Notes under the pieces: model-generated
Seen by the model: only the letters and a program-made list of their open reading frames with translations
Databases searched by the model: none
Told to the model about the DNA's origin: nothing
Source of the DNA: Clostridia bacterium
GTDB taxonomy: Bacteria > Bacillota > Clostridia > UMGS1883
DNA length: 46,723 nucleotides
Assembly: GCA_017440585.1 (NCBI GenBank)
Contig: JAFSGW010000094.1
Coordinates: 1 to 46,723 of the forward strand
Direction: 5' to 3'
Shown: piece after piece, positions 8,028 through 17,077 of the stretch
How positions within the stretch are numbered: position 1 is the stretch's first letter
Layout of the letters: each line of letters opens with the position of its first letter
Translations under genes and position numbers: made by a program

Positions 8028-8513
8028 ATGGAAATACTCGAAATTTTAGATGTTCTCGAAGATAAGGTGGAAAATGCGAAAAACATTCCCATCATTAACA
8101 GAGCAATCATCGACAAGGAAGACCTTTTGGCTTCTATCGAAGACATCCGCCTTCGTCTCCCCGACGATTTAAAGCAGGCAAGATGGATTAAGGATGACAG
8201 AAAGAGAATTCTCGCAGAAGCTAAGGAAGAAGCTGATGCAATCATTAAGCAGGGCGAAGAAAAGGCAGCTCAGATGGTTGACGAGCATGCTATCACAAAG
8301 CGTGCATACGAGCAGGCTAACAGCATCATCGCATCTGCACAGAAAAACTCCCGTGAGCTTCGTCTCGGTGCAAGACAGTACATTGACAAGGTTCTTGCCG
8401 ATTCCGATGCAGCTCTTGCAAAGAGCCAGGAAACTATCCGTGCTATGAGAGTTGAGCTCCGTCAGGATGCAACAAAGGCTGTAGAAACAACAGCAACAGC
8501 AGAAGAAGAATAA
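8028..8513 (+). CDS. Conserved coiled-coil protein, ATPase subunit-like
   Basis: A 161-residue soluble, highly charged protein with no signal peptide or membrane span. From about residue 55 to 140 it is rich in Ala, Glu, Lys and Gln in heptad-like order (RILAEAKEEADAIIKQGEEK, then AYEQANSIIASAQ), pointing to a long coiled coil like the stalk of ATP synthase b or V-ATPase subunit H/E. Similar proteins are common beside coaD in Clostridia and are often labelled ATPase; there is no nucleotide-binding motif here, so that label is not supported. No ATP synthase genes are nearby. A very strong AGGAGG precedes the ATG. A DivIVA-like or membrane-adaptor role is possible, but the function is unknown. 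Confidence 0.85.
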   Translation: MEILEILDVLEDKVENAKNIPIINRAIIDKEDLLASIEDIRLRLPDDLKQARWIKDDRKRILAEAKEEADAIIKQGEEKAAQMVDEHAITKRAYEQANSIIASAQKNSRELRLGARQYIDKVLADSDAALAKSQETIRAMRVELRQDATKAVETTATAEEE

Positions 8514-8521
8514 TAATTCTT

Positions 8522-8550
8522 AAAGGGCTGAGCCGAGGCTGCAGCCCTTT
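8522..8550 (+). terminator. Probable terminator of rsmD-coaD operon
   Basis: AAAGGGCTG / CAGCCCTTT stem of 9 bp with an 11-base GC-rich loop, 9 bases after the stop codon. The T-tract is short (TTTAGTATGT), so termination may be partial. Confidence 0.65.
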
Positions 8551-8576
8551 AGTATGTATTAATAAAACGTAATCTT

Positions 8577-8595
8577 GGGTGCTTTAAATGCACCC
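8577..8595 (+). other. Small hairpin in yebC leader
   Basis: GGGTGC-TTTAAAT-GCACCC, a 6-bp GC-rich stem about 26 bases before the yebC start and without a T-run. It could be a leader structure for yebC or a chance palindrome; no clear promoter is visible between it and the terminator at 8522. Confidence 0.35.
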
Positions 8596-8621
8596 TGCCA
8601 CAATTGAAAGGTAGGATAACA

Positions 8622-9350
8622 ATGTCAGGACATTCCAAATGGGCTAATATTAAAAATAAGAAGGGTAAGGCAGATGCACAGAGAGCCAATCTTTTCACAA
8701 AGATAGGCCGTGAATTGGCAGTTGCAGTTCGTGCAGGCGGTCCCGACCCTGATTCTAACAGCAAGCTTAAGGATGCTATCGTTAAGGCAAGAGCAAACAA
8801 CATGCCCAACGATAACATTACACGTTGCATTGCAAAGGCATCAGGTGAAGCAGGCGGTGCTGATTACGAAGAAATCACATACGAAGGCTACGGCCCCCGC
8901 GGTGTTGCAGTTATCGTTGAAACACTCACAAACAACCGTAACCGTACAGCAGCAGACCTTCGCCACTACTTCGACAAATACGGCGGAAACCTTGGTCAGA
9001 ACGGCTGTGTAAGCTTCATGTTCGACAAGAAGGGCGTTATCGTTATCGAAAACGACGGCGATCTCGATGAGGACGAAATCATGATGGCAGCATTGGATGC
9101 AGGTGCCGACGATTTTACAGCAGAGGAAGAATTTTTTGAAATTCTTACAGACCCTGCAGCCTTCAGTACTGTATATGAAGCACTCAGCGAAGGTAATGAT
9201 TATAACTTCGTAACAGCAGAAGTACGTATGGTTCCCCAGACAATGGTTGAACTTACAGATGAAGAAGACCTTAAGAAGATGAACAAGCTTCTTGAAATGC
9301 TCGACGATAACGATGACGTACAAAACGTATACCACAACTGGGACGAATAA
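8622..9350 (+). CDS. yebC: YebC/PmpR/TACO1-family protein
   Basis: A 242-residue member of the YebC family, described both as a transcription regulator (PmpR-type) and as a factor that helps ribosomes through difficult, especially proline-rich, stretches. The sequence alone cannot separate these roles. It opens with the invariant MSGHSKWANIKNKKG and carries the domain I motif KIGRELAVAVRAGGPDPDSN, the conserved YEGYGPRGVAVIVE near residue 90 and the acidic C-terminal half (ENDGDLDEDEIMMAALDAGADD). The start at 8622 is preferred over an in-frame TTG six codons earlier because the family begins at MSGHSKW and AAAGGTAGGA is close by. It ends at a terminator shared with the opposing gene. Confidence 0.95.
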   Translation: MSGHSKWANIKNKKGKADAQRANLFTKIGRELAVAVRAGGPDPDSNSKLKDAIVKARANNMPNDNITRCIAKASGEAGGADYEEITYEGYGPRGVAVIVETLTNNRNRTAADLRHYFDKYGGNLGQNGCVSFMFDKKGVIVIENDGDLDEDEIMMAALDAGADDFTAEEEFFEILTDPAAFSTVYEALSEGNDYNFVTAEVRMVPQTMVELTDEEDLKKMNKLLEMLDDNDDVQNVYHNWDE

Positions 9351-9367
9351 TTCATATTTATGACAAA

Positions 9368-9412
9368 AACAAAGGAGTAATATACCGCATGGTATATTAC
9401 TCCTTTGTTTTT
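9368..9412. terminator. Shared convergent terminator
   Basis: Sixteen-bp stem AAAGGAGTAATATACC / GGTATATTACTCCTTT with a GCAT loop, A-run on one side and T-run on the other. It ends yebC (+) and the sulfatase gene (-); the sulfatase stop codon lies inside the stem. Confidence 0.92.
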
Positions 9413-11247
9413 TGGTATTTTTTAAATAAAGTATTTGAATCGTATACAATATTCTGAATAACCGCTTTATAATTATCAATTGCTTCTTTATGTTCATCGG
9501 GAATCCATGGTGTCACAGCGCCGTTATTATCAACATATAACCCTGCCGAATACATAACATATTTATCTGCCAGATGCTCATCAAGCCACGTAAAATAGTC
9601 TGTAAGACCAAGATTAAGCAGTTTTGCAATATTCAGCCCGAAAAGGGTATTCCCCATCGGCAAATCCTTCTTTTCCACAGGATAATTTGTCCATATCAGG
9701 TAATCAGTACAAAGAAGCTTTACAAGCTCATCCGGCAAACCTTCATTTACGCTCTCACGGGTACAATAACCAAGCTTTTCATAAATCGTGCTTCCATCCT
9801 CCATCTGAAGATTTGGCAAATGATCTCCCCAGAAAACAATCATGGTTTTTTCATTTTTCTTAGAAAAATAATCCACAAGATATCCCAGAGCTTTGTCTGC
9901 ATTTTCAAGTCCGTGAACAAGGCTGTCAACAATTTCAAGCTCACTCTCATCAAGAATATCACTGGAAACACCGGAATAACTTTTATCTGCATATTTTTCC
10001 TTCCCATAAGGCTGATGATTTTCCATAGACACTGCAAAAAGCATCAGAGGCTCCTCGCCCTTATTTTCATATACAGATATTATTTCCTCTGAAAGTGCCA
10101 TATCGGAAATATACCCTGCTTCTTTATATGCAGTGGCGGGAAAGCTTTCTTCAAAACGAACACTGTCAAACTGCCATGCATCATATATATGCGAACGGTT
10201 ATATAATTCATTTGAAAAGGAATGTAAAAATTCTTTCCTGTAACCGTTTATCTCAAAAACATCTCCCAGATTAGGCATAGTATAATAAACTTCACTGTTA
10301 AGGTACGGAAGTGCATCACTTTCCTTCAGAAGATGACCGCATATACCCGTCAACATTTCCATTTCAACATTTCCCGTACCTCCGGCATAAGAAGTTGAAA
10401 TAAATCTACCTGAAGAATAGTTTTTGGCAAGCTTATGAAAATTAGCCAACGGGTCTTTTCTGAATTTAAGATTATCAAGCTTTGTTATATCAAAAAAGCT
10501 TTCTGACATGAGAAAAATGACATTAGCTTTTTCCTCTTCCGGCAAGGCTTTTTTATAATCAAAATTATTAATCCACTGTATTGTTTCATCGCTTATACCA
10601 AGCCTTGTATATTCATAGCTGTCCGCCCAGGCACAGTACAGTCCGGTTATAACACCACACCTTTCCACTCTTTCGCTTTGAGTTACAGCTCCATTCTCAC
10701 ATTTTTCTCCCCATAAATGGTACAAGCCAAGCCCCTCGCCTGCTACGAGGGATACAATTCCAATTCCAAGAATAATCATTCTGAGAGGCAGTGCAGATTT
10801 ATACCTTATATCCAACAATACCATTACAGCAATAATAAGAATTGTCAACAAAATGCTTAAAACAGTAACCGGTGAAATTTCCATTTGCGGCAGTGCAAAT
10901 TCCATTATATTGCCTATTTCCCCTGCCATTGAAAACTCGCTTATAAGCAGCGGTTTACCGTTTATCTGCACCTTATAAAAGTTTATCAGCGATACTGCTA
11001 TGACACAGGTCGCCACCACAATGTAGGATATCGTCAGCCTTCCTGCTATCCCGTAAATAAGCATCGCCACAGTTGAAATAACAGCACAGCCCAATAAAAA
11101 AGCAGACAAATGCCCTGCACACCACACAAATCCATTTAAAGATTGACATGTTATAACCTGCGACAGTGCAATTAAAACACCGCTCATGCATAAAAGCGAC
11201 AATATAACTACACCTTCTCTTCTGAGAAAGCCTTTGAATTTTTCCAT
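9397..11247 (-). CDS. LTA synthase-like membrane sulfatase-fold transferase
   Basis: A 616-residue polytopic membrane enzyme of the lipoteichoic-acid-synthase/alkaline-phosphatase superfamily. About five transmembrane segments lie in residues 15-180, followed by an extracellular sulfatase-like domain to the end. Metal-site motifs are NVIFLMSESFFD near 250, the presumed catalytic threonine in YAGGTGNVEMEML near 295, and FWGDHLPN near 480. Members polymerise glycerol phosphate or transfer phosphoglycerol or phosphoethanolamine onto surface glycans; which is not readable here. ATG at 11247 follows GGGTGAG; an in-frame GTG at 11256 is less likely. No promoter is obvious in the 26 bases between the asnS terminator and the gene, so it may rely on read-through. 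Confidence 0.85.
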   Translation of the reverse strand: MEKFKGFLRREGVVILSLLCMSGVLIALSQVITCQSLNGFVWCAGHLSAFLLGCAVISTVAMLIYGIAGRLTISYIVVATCVIAVSLINFYKVQINGKPLLISEFSMAGEIGNIMEFALPQMEISPVTVLSILLTILIIAVMVLLDIRYKSALPLRMIILGIGIVSLVAGEGLGLYHLWGEKCENGAVTQSERVERCGVITGLYCAWADSYEYTRLGISDETIQWINNFDYKKALPEEEKANVIFLMSESFFDITKLDNLKFRKDPLANFHKLAKNYSSGRFISTSYAGGTGNVEMEMLTGICGHLLKESDALPYLNSEVYYTMPNLGDVFEINGYRKEFLHSFSNELYNRSHIYDAWQFDSVRFEESFPATAYKEAGYISDMALSEEIISVYENKGEEPLMLFAVSMENHQPYGKEKYADKSYSGVSSDILDESELEIVDSLVHGLENADKALGYLVDYFSKKNEKTMIVFWGDHLPNLQMEDGSTIYEKLGYCTRESVNEGLPDELVKLLCTDYLIWTNYPVEKKDLPMGNTLFGLNIAKLLNLGLTDYFTWLDEHLADKYVMYSAGLYVDNNGAVTPWIPDEHKEAIDNYKAVIQNIVYDSNTLFKKYQKTKE

Positions 11248-11273
11248 ACAACTCACCCAAGCTAATATGATTT

Positions 11274-11306
11274 AAAAGAGGGTGTTGCACTGCATCACCC
11301 TCTTTT
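11274..11306 (-). terminator. Terminator after asnS
   Basis: AAAAGAGGGTG / CACCCTCTTTTT stem with 11-base loop TTGCACTGCAT, located 20 bases beyond the asnS stop codon and just before the sulfatase gene. The A and T tracts flank both sides. Confidence 0.85.
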
Positions 11307-11325
11307 TCAAAAGATTATATAATCA

Positions 11326-12714
11326 TCAGAATTCTGCGTTGCCTACTGTTCTTGCATAAGGAAGCACATCACGGATGTTATCAATACCTGTAAGGTACAT
11401 AACAGCTCTTTCAAAGCCAAGACCGTAGCCTGCATGCTTTGTACCGCCGTACTTTCTAAGGTCAAGATACCACCAGTAATCTTCCTCATTAAGACCCATT
11501 TCCTTCATTCTTTCTACCAATACGTCGTATCTTTCTTCTCTCTGGCTGCCGCCGATGATTTCACCAATACCGGGAACAAGGCAGTCCATAGCTGCAACAG
11601 TCTTTCCATCGTCGTTAAGCCTCATGTAGAAAGCCTTAATCTCCTTGGGATAGTCTGTTACGAATACGGGACGCTTGAACACTTCCTCTGTGAGGTATCT
11701 TTCATGCTCTGTCTGTAAGTCACTGCCCCATTCAACGGGATATTCAAACTTATCGTTATTCTTCTTAAGAATTTCAATAGCATCTGTGTAGGTTACCCTG
11801 CCAAAGTCAGAGGATGCTACAAACTGAAGTCTTTCCTTTAAGCCTGTGTCAACAAACTGATTGAAGAATTCAATTTCCTCCTTTGCATTTTCAAGCACAT
11901 AGTTAATCATGTACTTAAGCATATCCTCAGCCAGTGCCATATCGTCATTTAAGTCTGCAAATGCAATTTCGGGTTCAATCATCCAGAACTCTGCAGCGTG
12001 TCTCGTTGTGTTGGAGTTTTCTGCACGGAATGTGGGACCGAAGGTGTACACATTTCTGAATGCCATTGCAAAGGTTTCAGCACTGAGCTGACCTGAAACA
12101 GTAAGGTTTGCACTCTTACCGAAGAAGTCCTGAGAGTAGTCAACCTGGCCGTCCTTCATGGGCACATTTTCCATATCAAGTGTAGTAACACGGAACATTT
12201 CGCCTGCACCTTCACAGTCACTTGCTGTGATAATGGGTGTATGTGTATATACAAATCCACGCTCGTTAAAGAACTTGTGAATAGCGTAAGCCGCTACACT
12301 TCTCACACGGAAAGCCGCAGAAAGTAAGTTTGTTCTGGGACGAAGGTGAGCTATTGTTCTTAAGTATTCCTTTGTGTGACGCTTCTTCTGCAAAGGATAA
12401 TCAGGAGTGGATGTACCCTCAACGTCAATAGCCTTAGCCTTTATTTCAAAGGGCTGCTTTGCTTCGGGAGTGAGCACAAGTGTACCCACTACATTAAGTG
12501 CCGCACCAACGTTCTGGGAAGCAATTTCCTTGTAGTTTTCCAAAAATTCGCTCTCAAAAACAACCTGAATGCTCTTGAAGAAGGTACCATCGTTCAGTTC
12601 AATAAAGCCGAACACATTGGAGGAACGAAGTGTTCTCACCCAACCGGAAACCTTAATCTCGCGCTCCGCATACATTTCGGGGTTCTTAAATATATCTTTT
12701 ACTAATGTTTTCAT
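11326..12714 (-). CDS. asnS: Asparaginyl-tRNA synthetase
   Basis: A 462-residue class IIb aminoacyl-tRNA synthetase that charges tRNA-Asn with asparagine. The N-terminal OB-fold anticodon-binding domain is at about residues 15-95 ([20 protein letters not shown]). The catalytic core carries motif 2 in [20 protein letters not shown] near 225 and motif 3 in [19 protein letters not shown] near 435. Length and motifs are normal. Its start codon overlaps the asnA stop by four bases (ATGA), so the enzyme that makes asparagine and the one that uses it are translationally coupled. No T-box leader was found upstream of the pair. Confidence 0.97.
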   Translation of the reverse strand: MKTLVKDIFKNPEMYAEREIKVSGWVRTLRSSNVFGFIELNDGTFFKSIQVVFESEFLENYKEIASQNVGAALNVVGTLVLTPEAKQPFEIKAKAIDVEGTSTPDYPLQKKRHTKEYLRTIAHLRPRTNLLSAAFRVRSVAAYAIHKFFNERGFVYTHTPIITASDCEGAGEMFRVTTLDMENVPMKDGQVDYSQDFFGKSANLTVSGQLSAETFAMAFRNVYTFGPTFRAENSNTTRHAAEFWMIEPEIAFADLNDDMALAEDMLKYMINYVLENAKEEIEFFNQFVDTGLKERLQFVASSDFGRVTYTDAIEILKKNNDKFEYPVEWGSDLQTEHERYLTEEVFKRPVFVTDYPKEIKAFYMRLNDDGKTVAAMDCLVPGIGEIIGGSQREERYDVLVERMKEMGLNEEDYWWYLDLRKYGGTKHAGYGLGFERAVMYLTGIDNIRDVLPYARTVGNAEF

Positions 12715-13718
12715 AACAAAGTAACTCCTCTCTCTTCACAAACTCTTACTGTCTCCTCGTCCCATATGCTTGACTGTACCTCGCCTATGTGAGCACATCC
12801 CATCATAAGCATACAAAGTCGGCTCTGTCCGATACCGCCACCAATTGTCAAAGGCAGCTCATCATTTAAAAGCATCTTATGGAACATTAATTCTCTTCTG
12901 TCGTCGCAGTTGGCAATGGTAAGCTGTCTGTCCAATGCTTCCTTATCAACACGTATACCCATAGAAGATATTTCAACTGCACAATCCAAAGTGTCGTTCC
13001 AGAAGAAAATATCACCATTTAAGCTCCAGTCATCGTAGTCAGGAGCTCTGCCGTCATGCTTCTTACCGCTCTTTAAAGCTCCGCCAATGCCCATTATAAA
13101 TACAGTTCTGTATTCCTTGGTGATGGCATTTTCTCTTTCCTTGCCCGTCAAAAGAGGGTACATATCCTCCAGTTCCTGGGTGGTTATAAACTTAACATCT
13201 TCTCTTAAGTCGGCGTTAAGCTGCGGAAAGTTTACCTTAAGGCGGTTATTTGTATTGCATATTGCTCTCACAATAGCTCTTACCACAAGCTGTAAGTATT
13301 CAACATTTCTTGTTTCAGGTGTGATAATCTTTTCCCAGTCCCACTGGTCAACGTAAATGGAATGAAGGTTGTCAAGCTCTTCATCACGGCGGATAGCGTT
13401 CATATCTGTGTACAAGCCGTTACCCACTTTAAAATTGTACTCTTTAAGAGCAAGTCTCTTCCATTTTGCAAGAGAATGTACAATCTGTGCATTCTGCCCT
13501 ACTGCAGGAACGTCGAAGGAAACAGGTCTTTCAACACCGTTTAAGTTATCGTTCAGACCGCTGGCTTCTGTTACAAAAAGCGGAGCGGAAACTCTTTTCA
13601 AATTCAATTCATTACTGAACTCTTTCTGGAAGGTACTCTTAATATAAGAGATCGCCCTCTGTGTTTCATATTGGTCAAGCTTGGGCGTATAGCCCTCGGG
13701 AATATAAACCTTGTTCAT
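12711..13718 (-). CDS. asnA: Aspartate--ammonia ligase (asparagine synthetase A)
   Basis: Makes asparagine from aspartate, ammonia and ATP in the cytoplasm. The protein has 335 residues, the usual AsnA size, and belongs to the class II synthetase fold, related to AspRS/AsnRS catalytic cores. Recognised segments are [18 protein letters not shown] near residue 16, [18 protein letters not shown] near 118 and the C-terminal [18 protein letters not shown] at 13718 follows AAAAGGGG; an ATG nine codons further upstream lacks a comparable ribosome site and precedes the family start. Transcribed from a consensus promoter at 13752-13780 together with asnS. Using ammonia rather than glutamine fits an anaerobe in an ammonia-rich habitat, though that is inference. 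Confidence 0.97.
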   Translation of the reverse strand: MNKVYIPEGYTPKLDQYETQRAISYIKSTFQKEFSNELNLKRVSAPLFVTEASGLNDNLNGVERPVSFDVPAVGQNAQIVHSLAKWKRLALKEYNFKVGNGLYTDMNAIRRDEELDNLHSIYVDQWDWEKIITPETRNVEYLQLVVRAIVRAICNTNNRLKVNFPQLNADLREDVKFITTQELEDMYPLLTGKERENAITKEYRTVFIMGIGGALKSGKKHDGRAPDYDDWSLNGDIFFWNDTLDCAVEISSMGIRVDKEALDRQLTIANCDDRRELMFHKMLLNDELPLTIGGGIGQSRLCMLMMGCAHIGEVQSSIWDEETVRVCEERGVTLL

Positions 13719-13751
13719 ACAAAATCCCCTTTTATCAAATTTCATTTAATT

Positions 13752-13780
13752 ATTATATACCAAAGCTTTACCAAAGTCAA
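13752..13780 (-). promoter_or_regulatory. Promoter of asnA-asnS
   Basis: Minus strand: TTGACT (13775-13780), 17-base spacer, TATAAT (13752-13757). The transcript leader is too short for a T-box, and no specifier or antiterminator motif is present. Confidence 0.85.
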
Positions 13781-13808
13781 CCAAAACAAACAGTAAAAAT
13801 GCGAAAAA

Positions 13809-13870
13809 CGGGAGGATATAGAATCCTCCCCTACAATATGTTTCGTAGGGGCAGATTCCATATCTGCCCG
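13809..13870. repeat. REP-like paired palindrome
   Basis: Two imperfectly matching hairpins in opposite layout: GGGAGGAT/ATCCTCCC (13810-13830, loop ATAGA) and GGGCAGAT/ATCTGCCC (13849-13869, loop TCCAT), joined by CTAC-10 bases-GTAG. The unit begins and ends in CGGG/CCCG. This architecture resembles REP/BIME elements moved by REP-associated Y1 transposases; no transposase is nearby. It sits between asnA and the LRR gene and may also serve as the terminator of neither. Copy number elsewhere is unknown. Confidence 0.65.
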
Positions 13871-13883
13871 TTTAATTCATGCA

Positions 13884-16800
13884 TTATTTTTCTAATACGT
13901 TACTGAGTGCCTTCATACCTTTTATGTCATCCCACACAAAAGCCTTAAGTGTAGCACCCTCAACGCCCTGGAGCATACCGCCGAAGGTTACAGCCTCATC
14001 TTTCGGCAAATCCATCCTCATGTAAACAAAATCGAGCATTTCATCACCCTTGTAAACCGCTATCACAACAGTGTCAGCCTCTTTTCTGTCTGTAAGGTTT
14101 ATAACCTCAGCCTCAGCATAGAACCTGCCGTTTTTAACCTCGCCTGAAAGGTATTCAACGCTGTAATTTTCACCATCATCAATCGCAACCGGGAACTGTA
14201 CCTCGGCAATCTGTGTAATAACCTCAGGATACATAACTGTCATGCATGCTCTGTAGTAGCCTTTTTCAAGAGTACAATCAAAATAGTATTTACCGCCGAT
14301 TGCATCCTTGACCTCTGCTTCATAGTGCTCCACGTCATTGCCTTCGCTATCAAATATTGTAAGGATATACTTATCTGCGTCAATGTGGTTCCATTTAATT
14401 GTCACATCAAAACCATCTGCTATAGCCTCAAGATCAATCTCGGGCTGAACATAATCCTCTGTAACGTCAAAAGCAATTTCTCCGCCAACAAACATTACAT
14501 TGGGATGAATACATGTAACAATTGCATTATAGCTGCCCTTTCCAAGAGCAAAAACTACTTCAAATCTGCCGTCTCTTGCAGCCTCGGCAGAAAACTCATA
14601 GCTCCTGTAGTATTCTCCTCCAATTTCGCTGACAGTAATCAGATAGGAAAGGCTTGTCTCGTCATGATTCCAGCCAAAGGTTACTCTGCCGTCTTTATTT
14701 TCAACAATTGCTAATTCAATGGCAGGAGGAGCATAATGAAGAGTTGCTGTTCCGGGGAATGCATTGGAGCCAACAGTCACTTTTTCTGCCCACTCTTCTT
14801 TTGTAAGGTTAAGATAAACGTCTGTAAGATTAGTACAGTTTCTGAATGCAGAACCGCCTATACGTGTAACAGTAAAGGGAATTTCAATGCTTGTAAGCTT
14901 CTTACAGCCGTAAAATGCACTGCTTTCTATTGTTGTAACACCGGGGTCAATAACAACGCTTTCCATCTGTGTGCAGGAGTCAAATGCATATTCTGCTATG
15001 TTTGTAATTCCATAGCCAACATAAACGCTCTTTATATCGTCAGCATAATCAATCCAGGGGGTCTGTGTCATTTCACCTGTACCCTCAATTGTAAGATTAC
15101 CGTTATGGTCAATAACCCATGTTATATTGTCAAATTTGCCTTCCGCAATATCCTCTGCGTAATGGAATGTAGCGCCTACAGGGAATGCATCGCTTCCTAC
15201 CTCAACACTATTCTGCCAATACTGCTTTGATGTAGAAATATATACATCGGTAACCGGAGAATCCGCAAATGCCCTTACGCCAACCTTTGTAACGCTTTCG
15301 GGAATAGTTACACTCGTTATGCCTGTGTTGGAAAACATATAATCGGGAATAGTAGTTACACCCTCTTCAATTGTCACTGTTTTTAAGCTCTTGCAGTAGT
15401 TGTATACACCATCACCAAATTCCACGCCTTGAGGAACAGTTACACTTGTCAATCCTGTGTTATGGAATGCATACGCGTCTATTAATTTAACATTTTCGGG
15501 TATTTTAATTGACTGCAGTGATGTGCAGTTGTCAAAAGCATAGCTGCCTATGCTTTCAAGCCCACCTGCCAGTGATACCGATTTTAAAGCGGTACAACCG
15601 TCAAATGCCTGGGTTTTAATTGTTTTAACAGAACTCGGAATGGTTACGCTTGTCACACCTTCAATTTTTGCAAAGGTAAAGTTTCCTATGTTTGTAATAC
15701 CGTCGCAAATAACAATTGTCTTTATCTGGTTTCTGAAATTAAGGTTATCTCTCCAGGGTGTATAAGTGTTTACTATATCCCCCGTACCGCTTATTTCAAG
15801 CACACCGTTGGAATTAATTGTCCACTTTAAGGTTCCGTTAACGTCGCCTGCAATTATGGTGGGTCCATTACCGCTTGTTAACTGTACAGTACTGTAATTT
15901 GTGGAGGACTTACCGTTATAATGCCACACAAGATGATAATAGTCTGCATTATGGCTGTTTATAACGGGCACATTTTCTGCATTTTTACCTACGCAGAATG
16001 TTGCATGGTCATATTTACCATTCTTATCCCAATCGTAGAAAACAGGGCTTCCCGTATAAATCTGTGCATCTGAAGGATTGTCAATCAAAACGCCTCTGTT
16101 TTGACCCATCCATGTGCGTAAGCTGTTTGCACCTGTCCATGTGGCACTGCGGTTAGTAGATGTTTTATAAAACCATCCGTTAGTACCATATTGCGAACCT
16201 ACAACCTGAGGCATGCCGCCTGCATTAATACACTGAGATGTAAAGTTTGCGCAGTCACCGCCCAGCGAGTTAAAATTATAATATGCCGTATTATAGTTTA
16301 ATGCGTATGTATCAGAATAGCTTACCGCAGCATTAACATTGTATGCTGTATAAAATGTGCTGAAAAGCTCTGCTGAGTCTTCATCAACAGCTTCTTCAAT
16401 CACTGCTTCTTCAACAACAGTCTTTTCCTTTGTACAAATTCCGCTTAATTCTGCTTCGTCGTATTTGTCGCTTATAACAACAAAGTTTTCGTCAAGAATA
16501 ATTTCATGCTCAACACCGAAGCCGGAAACGTTAACTGCAAAGCCTTCAACATTTAGGCTGTCATAGTCAAAGAAAATCCACTCATATGCTTCTACATAAT
16601 ACAGCCCGTCTTTTTCAACAATAGAATTAATATCAACATTATTTGCCGCATTAAAAATCTTTGAGCTTGTATTAATTTCAAACTTATTAAAGCCTGCTCT
16701 TCTCGCGTTTTCAAGTGATTTTACTTTATCAGACATAAAATCTCCCGAAACTGAAGAATCATCATAAAGAGATTCTCTTCTCACTTCGAAATACTCATTG

Positions 16801-16973
16801 AGAGCCTCCCTTTCAGGAGTTGTTTCAAGCAAAACGCTCTTTTCACCAAACCATTTTTCAATCATGGTTTCGCAGGTATCGCCTACAACGTACTGCTTGT
16901 TTTCCTCAGCAAGAGCATTTACCGAGAAAACCAACAGCAAAGCTGTAATAAGTCCCATTATTTTAGATTTCAT
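13884..16973 (-). CDS. Secreted amidase-domain, BspA-type leucine-rich-repeat protein
   Basis: A 1029-residue exported protein. A signal peptide spans about residues 1-22 (IMGLITALLLVFSVNALA). Residues about 205-365 match the putative amidase domain family (Amidase_6): LGGDCANFTSQCINAGG supplies the likely catalytic Cys, DHATFCVG a His, and SHNADYYHLVW the end of the domain. Two blocks of BspA-type repeats follow (about 375-600 and 610-755), with units such as LTSIEIPFTVTRIGGSAF and each block opened by a W-I-GNL-I-GTGE strand. The last 270 residues form three beta-rich modules, possibly Ig- or fibronectin-like. AGGAGG precedes the ATG. The amidase may cut peptidoglycan or a host peptide and the repeats may bind ligands. 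Monocistronic. Confidence 0.85.
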   Translation of the reverse strand: MKSKIMGLITALLLVFSVNALAEENKQYVVGDTCETMIEKWFGEKSVLLETTPEREALNEYFEVRRESLYDDSSVSGDFMSDKVKSLENARRAGFNKFEINTSSKIFNAANNVDINSIVEKDGLYYVEAYEWIFFDYDSLNVEGFAVNVSGFGVEHEIILDENFVVISDKYDEAELSGICTKEKTVVEEAVIEEAVDEDSAELFSTFYTAYNVNAAVSYSDTYALNYNTAYYNFNSLGGDCANFTSQCINAGGMPQVVGSQYGTNGWFYKTSTNRSATWTGANSLRTWMGQNRGVLIDNPSDAQIYTGSPVFYDWDKNGKYDHATFCVGKNAENVPVINSHNADYYHLVWHYNGKSSTNYSTVQLTSGNGPTIIAGDVNGTLKWTINSNGVLEISGTGDIVNTYTPWRDNLNFRNQIKTIVICDGITNIGNFTFAKIEGVTSVTIPSSVKTIKTQAFDGCTALKSVSLAGGLESIGSYAFDNCTSLQSIKIPENVKLIDAYAFHNTGLTSVTVPQGVEFGDGVYNYCKSLKTVTIEEGVTTIPDYMFSNTGITSVTIPESVTKVGVRAFADSPVTDVYISTSKQYWQNSVEVGSDAFPVGATFHYAEDIAEGKFDNITWVIDHNGNLTIEGTGEMTQTPWIDYADDIKSVYVGYGITNIAEYAFDSCTQMESVVIDPGVTTIESSAFYGCKKLTSIEIPFTVTRIGGSAFRNCTNLTDVYLNLTKEEWAEKVTVGSNAFPGTATLHYAPPAIELAIVENKDGRVTFGWNHDETSLSYLITVSEIGGEYYRSYEFSAEAARDGRFEVVFALGKGSYNAIVTCIHPNVMFVGGEIAFDVTEDYVQPEIDLEAIADGFDVTIKWNHIDADKYILTIFDSEGNDVEHYEAEVKDAIGGKYYFDCTLEKGYYRACMTVMYPEVITQIAEVQFPVAIDDGENYSVEYLSGEVKNGRFYAEAEVINLTDRKEADTVVIAVYKGDEMLDFVYMRMDLPKDEAVTFGGMLQGVEGATLKAFVWDDIKGMKALSNVLEK

Positions 16974-16997
16974 ATAAAATCCCTCCTATACCTTTTA

Positions 16998-17026
16998 ATA
17001 CTATCACAATTATATATTCAAGTAAA
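16998..17026 (-). promoter_or_regulatory. Probable promoter of the LRR protein
   Basis: Minus strand: TTTACT (17021-17026), 17-base spacer, TAGTAT (16998-17003). A moderate match, 25 bases from the start codon, directly after the aspS terminator. Confidence 0.5.
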
Positions 17027-17028
17027 GA

Positions 17029-17064
17029 AAAACCTCAATTGATTTCAGCGTCAATTGAGGTTTT
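17029..17064. terminator. Terminator after aspS
   Basis: AAAACCTCAATTGA / TCAATTGAGGTTTT, a 14-bp perfect stem with loop TTTCAGCG, 13 bases past the aspS stop. A and T tracts on both sides. Confidence 0.92.
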
Positions 17065-17077
17065 CAAGCACCTTTTT

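Noticed and set aside
12715..13883. T-box leader expected for asnA-asnS
   Set aside because: Transcription starts about 30 bases before asnA; no specifier stem or TGGNACCGCG antiterminator is present.
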